Assembly: GCA_900208305.1 (NCBI GenBank)
Contig: OAPG01000010.1
Coordinates: 677,871 to 741,870, forward strand
DNA: 64,000 nt
Direction of reading: 5' to 3'
Source of the DNA: Melanopsichium pennsylvanicum
Lineage: Eukaryota > Basidiomycota > Ustilaginomycetes > Ustilaginales
In this document: positions 30,859 to 40,239 of the stretch, piece by piece
Numbering within the stretch: the stretch's first letter is position 1
Layout of the letters: each line of letters starts with the position of its first letter
The notes under the pieces: model-generated
The model's database searches: none
What the model saw: only the letters and a program-made list of their open reading frames with translations
What the model was told of the DNA's origin: nothing
Position numbers and translations under genes: made by a program

Positions 30859-33453
30859 TTATCGGCGTGGCAAAGGAGACGGAGACCTCCAGTACGGAGG
30901 CGATCGATCACGGCGTCGACTGGATTGCGGTGGAGGAGAGCGTGATCTCAAGTAATCCGACTCTGACCCAGAGAAGGCCGAGCTCGACGCCGATCTGCTC
31001 GTGCGATGAGGTTTCAATCGCGAACGAGACCGAGGCACGCTTGACTTTGGAGGAAGAGGGGAGCGTGACAAAGATCGTGATCGCGATCGAGAAACAGACC
31101 GAGTAACGGGACGCCTCCTTGGCGAGGGTGATCGCGAATATGACCGTGACCGTGACCTTGAGCGGGACCGTGACGAGTAAGAGGAGTATGATGCAGAACG
31201 CGTGAGGCTCCTCCCACGTAGCCAACTTGGATTTGGACTTCTGCTTCGGCTCAGGCTTCGACTAAAGCTATGGCTACGGCTGCGGCTTCGAGACGAGTAA
31301 GAGCGACTCGAGTATGATCCCGAGCGGGAGCGAGATCGAGAGCGAGACGAGTATGAGCGGGATGAATAAGACCCTGACCTTGAAGAGTACGCGCGCGAGC
31401 GAGACGAATGAGAGCTGCGGCTCCCGGAGCTGCTGGAGAGGACACTGGACGAGTCGGTATCGCTGTCATCGGATCCTCTGGCGGCCAACGCCGCCTGTCT
31501 CTGCGCCAATAAGATCTTGGGAGCGTTCTTGAGATACTCTCGCATGTCTTCGGTCAGCACGCCCAATCCAATCGAGGTGAAATAGTTGATTGAGAAACGG
31601 GTGCTCTTTGGGCTATCCTTGGGGAACAGGCCTTGCCAATCCTGCTGCAAACTCGGCTCTTTGAATCGTTCGGCGAGCTCCCTGAGCCCAAGCTGCTGCT
31701 GCATCTCCTGGAACAAGATTTTGACAAAGATCCTCGAGCTGCTGGTGGTGTCTTCCTCGGTCATGTGAACGACCGACAGAGATGCCCAGCTAATGCTGTC
31801 GGTCGAAAAGAGGTGGCCAAAGAAACGAGCGATGTTGCGGAGCCGGTTAGTCTCGTATCGATGGATGGTGTCATAGTAGTTTGTGAAGCTCTGAACAAAG
31901 GTTTCCGACCACTTGCGGTGAAGCTTGCAGAAGCGCTCGCCCATGTTGCCGTAGAATTTGCTGTATGTTCGCTCTTGCGAGCAACACTCGACAATCATGT
32001 TGCACAGCTCGATGCCCTGATCCTCGGGGATCTCGAGCTTGAGCAGCTTGTGAACGCTCTCTTCAAAGTCGAGTGAAGACATGATGGTGAGATAAATCGT
32101 CCTACGCAGATTGATGAGGTTGGTCTCGGTCCTGTCGTGAATCTCGAGCTGTTTCTGTGCGTCATCTTGATCGTCCTCCTCGCTCCCGTCCGAAGATTCA
32201 GACTCAGAGTCCGCATCTGAGCCATTTTCATCGCTGTTTTCGTCCTCTCCCAGGATCTCGGCTTTGATGGATCGATAGCGTTCCTCGTTTTCGACAAACT
32301 CGGCATCAATCTTGAAGACGTTGAGGCCTTCCTCGACGTTGAGCTGATCATCAAGACTGATATGATGTGTGATTTGGTCATCCTCGTCGACCAGATCGAG
32401 CGCTTTTAAAATGCGCGGGTTGTCCTTGAAACCTTCGCGGCGCACCTGCGAGAGCACTTCGATCATGTACTGCACACGTTTGCTGATCTCTCCCTCGTAC
32501 AGTACGGCTCGAAAGCGGTCAAAGATGCTGTTGTTGGCTTTAGGGGCTTCTTCTGCAAGGAAGGCGCCGACCTCACGCATGAACCCGACGGCAATCTCGA
32601 CACTGTCGTCGGTGGGCTTCTCGAGCAGCAGAACGAGGATCTCGAGAGCAAGCACCTCATGCACGACCCCTTGGTTGACAAGATGCGCAATGAACATGGC
32701 TGTCGAGTTGCAGATGGTTTTGTCGTTGCGCTTGAAGGAACGTCGGAATTGGGAGACCAGACGAGTGACGAGCAGCTCTCCTACCATAGGAAGCTTGGTG
32801 TTCACGATGGCTGTGAGCGCGGCAAACACGGGCGTGAATGAGAGAGAAAGAGCTTGTGCTCGCATGATAGAGCGACAGTAGAGACCGCGACCTCGAATCA
32901 AGTTGGCGCATCCAAAGAGCTCCGGCACGATGCTTTTGATGTTTTCGACGGCTACTTTGTTGACGAGACCGGTGATGGATTTCTTGAGGGAATCCCAGCT
33001 CATGCGTTGGTACTCCACGCTGCCAGGATCCGCCGCAGCAGCTTCTGCCATGAGTGCCTTTAGGCGAGCAGGTGGAATGTATGCGCCACCAGCTTTTGTA
33101 CAGGAAAGTTGCGCTAATGTTGACCGCAGGGCCTCGCCCTTTGCTGCCGTCTCTTTCGCCTTTGCTTCCTGCTCCCAAATCTCGCTGGCACGCGCAGCTT
33201 TGTCTTTGGTTGGCCTGCCTTGATCGCTGCTGTAGGATGGAGAGCTATTTCTGCTCGATCTTCTTCTCCGTGATCTTGGCGGTGATGACCTGGACTGTGA
33301 TTCTGAGCAAGAGGATGCGCTGGGTAATGATGATGAACGGGTGGTGGTGGATCGTTTGCGCTTGAGTGCTGCACCCACTTCGGGGGATGGCGATCTGGAC
33401 GGAACACTCATTGCGCTTAAGCGACTGTCGAGGGAGCGATCCCGCGAGGGCAT
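30859..33453 (-). CDS. CWC22: Pre-mRNA splicing factor Cwc22
   Basis: The single-exon gene codes for 864 residues. An RS/basic N-terminus of about 110 residues is followed by GGAYIPPARLKALM, a conserved start of the MIF4G domain (about 150–350, with KSITGLVNKVAVENI and FELFGCANLIRGRGL-like text). An acidic linker (ENSDENGSDADSESESSDG) leads to the MA3 domain (LRRTIYLTIMSSLDFEESVHKLL, about 440–560). The last 190 residues are a dense RS repeat array. Cwc22 belongs to the spliceosome around Prp19 and helps load eIF4AIII in fungi with exon-junction complexes. The RS tail is far longer than in yeast, whose Cwc22 has almost none. Antisense frames across the RS repeats are shadows. Confidence 0.95.
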   Translation of the reverse strand: MPSRDRSLDSRLSAMSVPSRSPSPEVGAALKRKRSTTTRSSSLPSASSCSESQSRSSPPRSRRRRSSRNSSPSYSSDQGRPTKDKAARASEIWEQEAKAKETAAKGEALRSTLAQLSCTKAGGAYIPPARLKALMAEAAAADPGSVEYQRMSWDSLKKSITGLVNKVAVENIKSIVPELFGCANLIRGRGLYCRSIMRAQALSLSFTPVFAALTAIVNTKLPMVGELLVTRLVSQFRRSFKRNDKTICNSTAMFIAHLVNQGVVHEVLALEILVLLLEKPTDDSVEIAVGFMREVGAFLAEEAPKANNSIFDRFRAVLYEGEISKRVQYMIEVLSQVRREGFKDNPRILKALDLVDEDDQITHHISLDDQLNVEEGLNVFKIDAEFVENEERYRSIKAEILGEDENSDENGSDADSESESSDGSEEDDQDDAQKQLEIHDRTETNLINLRRTIYLTIMSSLDFEESVHKLLKLEIPEDQGIELCNMIVECCSQERTYSKFYGNMGERFCKLHRKWSETFVQSFTNYYDTIHRYETNRLRNIARFFGHLFSTDSISWASLSVVHMTEEDTTSSSRIFVKILFQEMQQQLGLRELAERFKEPSLQQDWQGLFPKDSPKSTRFSINYFTSIGLGVLTEDMREYLKNAPKILLAQRQAALAARGSDDSDTDSSSVLSSSSGSRSSHSSRSRAYSSRSGSYSSRSYSSRSRSRSRSGSYSSRSYSSRSRSRSHSFSRSLSRSRSPNPSWLRGRSLTRSASYSSYSSRSRSRSRSRSYSRSPSPRRRPVTRSVSRSRSRSLSRSPLPPKSSVPRSRSRLKPHRTSRSASSSAFSGSESDYLRSRSPPPQSSRRRDRSPPYWRSPSPLPRR

Positions 33454-34264
33454 GGTGATACGTTAGTTGAAGGTGGTGCGCTCTTTGACCAAGCGTCTGT
33501 AGTTTCAGAGGTGGATGGGAATGATTATTGTCGGAGTTCGCTTCGCAACGCCTCGGTCTTGGACGAACTGCTGAATAACTTTCTCCTCAGCTAGATCAAC
33601 ACTAAAGTTTGTCGAAAGAGCGAAGATGTTGACTGAGCTGCGAGTATCGTCGAGTGGTGGGGGTGAAATCGATGATAGGCTCAGTTCGTTGCGAGTGTGG
33701 ACTTCATTCACACTGTGTATCTGCTTGGCGCGTACAAAGCGCGACTGCTCGCATACTGTGTGTTGCTGCTTTTGCTCCGCTTTCCAACTTTTGGAGAATT
33801 TCTTCTGCCGCTTCCAACCCGTGTCCCGGGGTTTCCAGGTTGCTCCATCTCTCCCTTTCTGCCGCCGCTACACATCGTTTCTGTGACAGCACTGAGGCTG
33901 ATAGCGGCTCATCGTACGAGCTCGAGTAAGCTTCGACTTTCATGTGACGAGATTGCACTCACTGCGGGAAAGCTTGTGATGAACAGTATACAACTACAAT
34001 TTCAAGAGAAGGATGGAATAATACAGTTCAACATCTCATTTCCAAATGGAAAATCAAAGGGGATCCATGGCCTAGAAGAAGAACGTTCGGCCCAAGACGA
34101 GACGTGAAGCAGCTTGCAGCTCCAGCAGAGTAGACGTGTTGGAAGCTGCAAGAGCGCTCTACATCTGTCTCGTGGGATGTTTGCCCTGATCACATCGTAC
34201 GAAACAGCCGCCGACTTGTGTTTGAGAATGGATGCGACGAGCCATGTACGCAGCCAAGCCGAGT
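33454..34264. other. Intergenic region between Cwc22 and Coa6 genes
   Basis: This holds the promoter of Cwc22 (transcribed left) and the 3' flank of the Coa6 gene. Frames present are short and unconvincing. No repeat was noticed. Confidence 0.4.
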
Positions 34265-34724
34265 CTATTTTTGCAGAGGGCTAGCTTCTCCCTGCGCATA
34301 CATCATCTTCTGGCGTTCCTCTAAAACTCGTCTTTTGTTGAAGTAGTCCACCTGGATCAGAAGTAAACGCAAACAGAATCCAGAGCGGTCAGTTGAATGG
34401 CTGTTTGGTCGGATGGCCCGATAGGGGGCCTGAGCTCTCACTTACCCAACTCCTTGCACAATTGATTTCATAGCCCTCTCGTTCTTGGAGGCATGGATCT
34501 TGTCTGCGTGCTTCTTCTACAGTCATCTTCTTCTCCCTTTCCAATCTCTCCTGTTCCTCCTTGGCAGCTTTGCCGATGGGGCCTCTGCCATCGCTCATGT
34601 CGGTTCCCGGAGGAATCGTGACTCCCTTCTGTGTCAAGCACGCAAAATAGCTGTCTCGATGCGACCAGCAAGCTTTGCGCTCGTTCCTTGTCGGGGCCGG
34701 CGCTGGTTCTGGCGTGGAAGGCAT
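34265..34724 (-). CDS. COA6: Cytochrome c oxidase assembly factor Coa6-like CHCH protein
   Basis: Exon 1 is 34446–34724 and exon 2 is 34265–34351. A 94-base intron (GTAAGT…CAG) falls between codons and joins CARSW to VDYFNKRRVLEERQ. The protein has 121 residues. It carries the Coa6 double-cysteine pattern: CWSHRDSYFAC (CX9C) and CLQEREGYEINC (CX10C). Coa6 works in the mitochondrial intermembrane space in copper delivery to Cox2. There is no presequence, as expected for a protein imported by the disulfide relay. Without the second exon the conserved SWV-x-YF-x-KRR end would be lost, so the splice model is well supported. Confidence 0.93.
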
Positions 34725-35422
34725 GGCTGTGACCGTTGCAAAAGTGTCCAGAGGCCAAAGAGTCTGGCTAGGTACGCGAATTCGTAGGCTATGCAGATAG
34801 GGATTGTCGGATGCGGGTTGGCCGGGTTCGAAGAAGCCAAAGATGATGTCAATGTGAATGGTTCGTGAGAGAAAAACTTAAATCGTCGGAACGCCTCCCA
34901 GCTTTGTAGCCGGCGTAGGGGAAAAAGAAATCCGGACGTGCGTTGCCAAGTGGAGCAAATTAAGCTTAGGCTAAGCCAAAGCGGTGTCCAGGCTGCTCAA
35001 CTTTGAGGAATCTTGACCGAAGCTCAACCTTGTCCCTCGAAGAGGTCACCTCGAGCCCCACGCAAGGTTGAGTGTTGACCGCAACTATCCTAAACAGCGT
35101 CTTTCCATCATCTGACCCAAACTGTGCGGAGGCGTTCCGACGAGGATGTGGTCTCTTGCTGGACCACGATTAAGATGAAGCGTCTCGAACACGGCTCAAA
35201 TGCCTGGGTTGACTAGGGAAGGGCATTAGAAGACGGCCTGCCTGGTCGACTAGGCAAAGCGACGACCATGCGTAGGTAGCTTGATGTATACATGTATATA
35301 ACCAAACGAGAAGTCCAAATCAGCAAGTGGTGCTCTTCGTGAGTCGACTGCGATTTGCTCTCTCACTTACACTGTCTTCACCCTTTCTCGGCTGCTGTCG
35401 ACGTCAATGGCAACTAGCCAAG
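34725..35422. promoter_or_regulatory. Divergent promoter region, Coa6 and secreted hydrolase
   Basis: About 700 bases separate the two divergent starts. The region contains no coding signal. It is the only place for both promoters; no specific site was identified. Confidence 0.45.
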
Positions 35423-37374
35423 ATGCATTCCGTTACTGCTGCCCTTCGCATGGTCTGCCTCCTGCTCGCGCTCTGGGCGACTGGAGCTAAGGCAGATGTC
35501 GATGATTCCACCGACCTCTTTCTGACTTTCAACCAGCCTACAATGCGTAACACCTCGCTGTTTCCTTATCATCAATCCATCTCTGCTTGGTACGAAACCT
35601 TTCTAAAAATCGCCGTACGTATTTGATGCCTCTTCCTTGAGCATTCACCGCGGTAAGGAGCAGTACAGAATGTCGAGCGATGGCATTCGAGCTGACACAG
35701 ACAGTCGCGATCCGATCTGAATACCCCGTGGCCCCGTAGTTGCAGCGAAAAGCATTTCCAGTAGACGGGTATGCCGACGAGAGCGACTTTGCGCCGATTT
35801 TTCAAGAGCTACAGGCCAGATACCCCAACCAAAAAGTGGTGGATATCGGTGACAATCAATGGGCCGAGCTCTTTGTGACTAAGGGCCAAGAGCTCGCTGG
35901 GATCGCTGATGACCTGGTCTTCAATAACTCGGCGCAGGACGGCATCAAGTACTACTTGTAAGGATTTAATGTTTGCCAGAGGCTTCAGACTCTTATGGGC
36001 GCAATGCTGACGACACCAGCGATCTCCAACATGCTCTAGGAGGGCTGCCAATCTCTTCAGGCTCGCCTACTTCCCTTGGATTCACGAAGAGACCAGCACC
36101 GCTACAGCCAAACAACTTGCTTGGAAGATGGATAAAAGAGCTTTCAGAAAGGCGATCGAGTAAGTGCTGGGCTCTCGAGGATACTCAAACCAAGCGGATC
36201 CATCAGTACTGACTCTCGTTGGCTTTTCCACCCCAGCTTGATGGACGACATTGACTTTGCAAAGGCCTACGCAACTGTCGGAGGAGACGAGGATCACAGT
36301 GAGTAGAATTTGCCCGCTCGTTACCCTCGAGTTTCGCGGACTCCTTAACATTGACAGTAAACTTAAGTTGTCACAGCAGACATTCCTCTGCGCATCTTTC
36401 GACCGAAGGACTATGAAGGCCCTATGTCGGTCGTTATCATCATAACAGGTCTGGACCACTACCACACTTACACGCTCAACCACATCCTGGAATTAACCTC
36501 GATCGGAATCAGTGTAGTGGTCGTACCGATGCCTGGGACTGCCGACTCCCCAATCACGGGTCGAGACGAGTTGGCGAAGGAGAAATACTGGACTGCTATC
36601 GTGGATTGGATCGAATACAATTCAGAGCTTTTCGACCGCGACTGCATCAACCTCTGGGGTATCTCTACTGGATCCTATTGGGCAGTGCTTGCTTCACGCG
36701 CTGAAAGGTGGCGCCTGAAGAGGGTTGTCAGCCAAGGAACAGCTAGTCACTACACATTCACTAGAAGGTAAGTCACCGAGCCGCCTGCGCGAAGCATGCA
36801 GTCCAACTCAACTCGACGGCTGACTTGTTCTTTCCACCTGGGGGGTCCCGCTTTGACACATGCGCAGCTGGCTCGAGGCGGCAGAGAATCTCGCTTACCC
36901 TGCTAGTCTGCAGCGCGCCCTTGGACAAGCCTTTGGCTACCCCGATGCAGAGGCTTTTAAGAAGGATGTCGAGCAATTCTCGCTGCTCACACAAGGTACG
37001 TATACAGATCGTTTGCGACGTCTTCGAAGGGAGAGATGCTAATCCCAGTGGACCATTCTTGACCCGTATGCAGGCGTCCTCGATCAGGACGGAGCCCCCT
37101 TGATCGCCATCAACGGCGAGAAAGACACTATCTTCCCCATTGGTAAGTGGACGCCATTCGTCGGCAATGCGCAACGATCGAAAGTAGAACGCTAACAAAC
37201 ACTTCTGCGACAATCTCCGCTTTTTCCGCACCGCAAAACGTAGATGACCAACGCATACTAGCTGAACACGGTCCAGGAGCTCAGCTTCGATGGTTCCCGC
37301 ATGTGGGACATAACGGCGAGCCCATGAGCAGCGCCTGGCTCTCCCAATTTTGGGCAGAGAATGGCGCGTGCTGA
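35423..37374 (+). CDS. Secreted FrsA/Ayg1-like alpha/beta hydrolase, eight exons
   Basis: Proposed exons are 35423–35614, 35740–35957, 36040–36159, 36237–36298, 36377–36767, 36868–36995, 37074–37142 and 37244–37374. All have GT–AG ends and the phases agree, giving 436 residues. The second exon could start six bases later. The N-terminus (MHSVTAALRMVCLLLALWATGAKA) is a signal peptide. Characteristic parts are KYYLRAANLFRLAYFPWIHE, DIPLRIFRPKDYEGPMSVVI and the nucleophile elbow LWGISTGSYWAVL (G-x-S-x-G). The likely acid and base are in INGEKDTIFPIDD and WFPHVGHNGEP. The family includes FrsA and the fungal chain-shortening hydrolase Ayg1. The signal peptide is unusual for relatives that act inside the cell. 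The substrate is unknown. Confidence 0.85.
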
Positions 37375-37591
37375 TTCTGGCCCAGGCTCCCTTGGGAAGA
37401 AGTATTCTTGACAGGCGGCGTTGCTTCAACACGGTTTTTTGTGTCCCAGATCCTCACTGCCAAAATTTTTCGCCCGATCACTCCTGCCAAAGCCTAGACT
37501 CTGCTCTGAGTCGCCGTGATGGTGATCGTAGTGCTCAATTTAATCGAATTGTATTGTTGCGAATTTATATGGACTCGTATGCGGTGCTTGC

Positions 37592-38028
37592 TTAGCCAAA
37601 GAAACTTCCACCGCTAGGAGCACCACCTTGGGCGGCCTGGCCCATGGACTGCATGAGTTCGTTGACCTTTGTGTTGACGGCGAAAAATTTGCTTACGCAT
37701 CTGGAAACGTGAGAGAGTGGGAAATAGTCAGCGTTGGCAACTCAGCATGTGTTGTTGCCCAATCCTACCTTTTCAAATCAAAGTCAAATAGGGGAAAAAA
37801 GGTGAACAGAATGGGAGCTTACCGATCGATGCAGATGCTTTCGCCTTTGTTGAGGTCGGGTTCAGCATATCTTGTCGAGATGCATTTTGCGTGGCAAGAT
37901 GAGACGAGACGATTAAAGACGTCGGTGACCATTTCGAGTTCGGCAGTTGCTGCTTCAATTTGAGCCGAGCTGACAGCGCTGTTGCTAGCTGCTGGGGAAG
38001 AGCTTCCTCCAAGACCAAAGAGAGACAT
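37592..38028 (-). CDS. TIM10: Mitochondrial import chaperone Tim10
   Basis: Exon 1 is 37823–38028 and exon 2 is 37592–37700. The 122-base intron has GTAAGC and CAG ends. Joining gives 104 residues. The twin CX3C motifs are CHAKC and CIDRC, the second cysteine of the latter being encoded by exon 2. The text [20 protein letters not shown] and [17 protein letters not shown] is typical of Tim10. Tim9–Tim10 hexamers chaperone carrier proteins across the mitochondrial intermembrane space. The tail is Gly/Ala/Gln-rich and ends GGSFFG. It is convergent with the hydrolase gene, 217 bases away. Confidence 0.95.
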
Positions 38029-38619
38029 CTTGACTTAAGTGTGCGTGTGTGTGTTGGGAGAGATGAGGTAGTGAGTTGGAGGAGGGTGAAGATGTAGAAG
38101 GAAGAAAATGGAGGGAGGGTTGCTACTGTACCACTGAGTGCGGGCTCCTGGCAAAATTAACGGTGCATTCCGACTCCCGAGCTTTTACTCACTGAAACTT
38201 CAAAAGCCTTGCCGAGCTTCGCATTCGTGGCCAAAGACAGCTCGACACAGTCCTCACGATGTCCAATGTTTACAACTGACCTTCGCAGACAGCAACGCTC
38301 TCAATCAGCTTATTCTGAGTCATACCCAGGCACATGCAACCCCATCAAGATGGAGTTGAGTCGCGCGCAGCAGACACGCAGGGATTTCAAGAAATGGGGA
38401 ATGCAAGTATTATCGTGGCAATCGACATGTTAAATAGCACAGTGTCGATGGAAAGTTGGTATGCTGAAGAATGATGGAACAAGAACAAAGGAAAAGGAAT
38501 GGTCCACGATTAACGCTAGCGACTCCTGTGCGGAGATGTGTTGCGAAAAAAAGGGATGGTGGACGACACGTAGCACCTCGTAAGGTTCCGATGCTGTGTC
38601 ATTGAAACGGAGCACGAGC
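38029..38619. other. Tim10 promoter and sugar-transporter 3' flank
   Basis: Both neighbours are on the minus strand, so this region holds the Tim10 promoter and the 3' flank of the transporter gene. No frame of note is present. Confidence 0.45.
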
Positions 38620-40239
38620 TTAAGCAACGCGAAGAGGGTTGGTTTTGTTCTTCTCATGCTCTTCGGGAAGGGCCGAGGGCGAGTTGGTCCACTCACCGAC
38701 CTCACCGGCCTGGGAGTTGTCCTTCTCTTTGATCTGGTCTCGCGAAGTGTAGCCGGCAGGAACCCACTTAGTCGAGTTCCAAGGCTTGCAACTGGGGTCG
38801 TTGTACATTGCGTCCACGTCCTCGAGGGTCAGATCAGCTGATTCGTAGACGAAGAAAAAAGCGATAAGACAATTGGCCAAATTGCAACCGGCGAAAACAA
38901 AACCATAGGAGAAGTAAATGTCGTTGGCGATAGGCGAAGAGAAGTACGAGATGAGGAAGTTACAGATCCAGTTGGCAAGGGTGGCGAGGGAAGCCTGCTT
39001 GGCACGAGTGCGGTAACTGAAACTCTCGCCGATCCAGATCCAGATACCAGGAGCCCAGGTGGAAGCGTAACCCAGAATGAAGAGACAGGCCGAGACGATC
39101 AGCAGCTTGCCGACACCCTGAGAAATCTCTTCTGGGCGAGGACCACCTACAACACCAGCGATAGCAAAGACAAATAGCCAGAAAGACTGCCATGCAGCAC
39201 CAATGATGAGAGGCCACCTACGGCCGAAGCGCTCGAGAACGTACAAACCGAGGAAAGTGCAACCAAAGTTGACGGCGCCCAGAATGATCTGAGTGACGAA
39301 AGAGTCGCTCAGACCAACCGAGCTGAAGATGGCAGTACCAAAGTAGAAGAAGTAGTTTGCGCCTGTAAATTGCTGACCAGCTTGGAGAGCCATACCGAGG
39401 AGGGTTCGGTGGAGAGTCTTGTGGCGAGGCTTGAAGCAGTCGAGCCAACCAGCCTCCTCCATATGCTCGTCGGCCTTGACGATGGCAATGATCTCGCGGT
39501 ACTCGGCCTCGACCCAAGGGTTGCCGTCACCGTACTTGGCGCCACGGACGGCAGCGCAAGACTTGTAGGCCTCCTCGTTGCGGCCTCGCGCAGCAAGCCA
39601 TCGAGGCGATTCGGGGCAGAAAAGGATTCCGATGGCGAGGATGGAGGAGAAAAAGATGCTGAGAGCGATAGGAACGCGCCACTGACCCGAATTGCTGTAA
39701 TTACGAGTGCCGATGTTGGTGCAGTAGGCAAGCAGAATACCAAGAGTGATAAAAAGCTGGTAGGTACCGACTAAAGCACCTCGAACCTGTCTCGGGACCG
39801 TCTCAGATTGGTAGAGAGGGACAGCGGCGGAAAGAGCGCCGACACCAAGACCAGTAACGAGACGTCCAATAGCGACCTGGTACCAAGCGTAGAAGGAGGT
39901 GACCTGAATGATGACACCAATGTCGAAAACGATGCATTCGACAACCATGGCCCAACGACGACCGAGCCTGTCGGCAAGAGGAGCTCCAATCAGCACACCA
40001 ATAGCGGTACCCACACTGAGGAGGGAGACCACTACACCTTCGATCCAAGGGTTCCAATCTTTCCCGCCGACGGCATTAGGGTCCACGATGGTAGCAAAGC
40101 GGCGTTTAAAGTCTTCCATCTCGATCAATCCTGAAATCTGTCCCGTGTCCCATCCGAACAAAAATCCACCCATCGAAGCAAGCATGGCGATGAAGATGGT
40201 GAGGGCGCCAATAGGCGTTCCGCGGACGGTGAAGACCAT
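38620..40239 (-). CDS. MFS monosaccharide (hexose) transporter
   Basis: The single-exon gene encodes 539 residues with a pattern of twelve hydrophobic segments. Sugar-transporter signatures are GFLFGWDTGQISG in helix 1, DRLGRRWAM in the first cytoplasmic loop, GRLVTGLGVGALSAAVPLYQSE after helix 4, PESPRWLAARGR in the middle, and GQQFTGANYFFYFG and ERFGRRWPLI in the second half. The cytoplasmic tail is short, so it resembles a transporter rather than a long-tailed glucose sensor of the Snf3/Rgt2 type. It should sit in the plasma membrane and carry hexoses with protons. The exact sugar cannot be read from the sequence. Confidence 0.93.
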   Translation of the reverse strand: MVFTVRGTPIGALTIFIAMLASMGGFLFGWDTGQISGLIEMEDFKRRFATIVDPNAVGGKDWNPWIEGVVVSLLSVGTAIGVLIGAPLADRLGRRWAMVVECIVFDIGVIIQVTSFYAWYQVAIGRLVTGLGVGALSAAVPLYQSETVPRQVRGALVGTYQLFITLGILLAYCTNIGTRNYSNSGQWRVPIALSIFFSSILAIGILFCPESPRWLAARGRNEEAYKSCAAVRGAKYGDGNPWVEAEYREIIAIVKADEHMEEAGWLDCFKPRHKTLHRTLLGMALQAGQQFTGANYFFYFGTAIFSSVGLSDSFVTQIILGAVNFGCTFLGLYVLERFGRRWPLIIGAAWQSFWLFVFAIAGVVGGPRPEEISQGVGKLLIVSACLFILGYASTWAPGIWIWIGESFSYRTRAKQASLATLANWICNFLISYFSSPIANDIYFSYGFVFAGCNLANCLIAFFFVYESADLTLEDVDAMYNDPSCKPWNSTKWVPAGYTSRDQIKEKDNSQAGEVGEWTNSPSALPEEHEKNKTNPLRVA

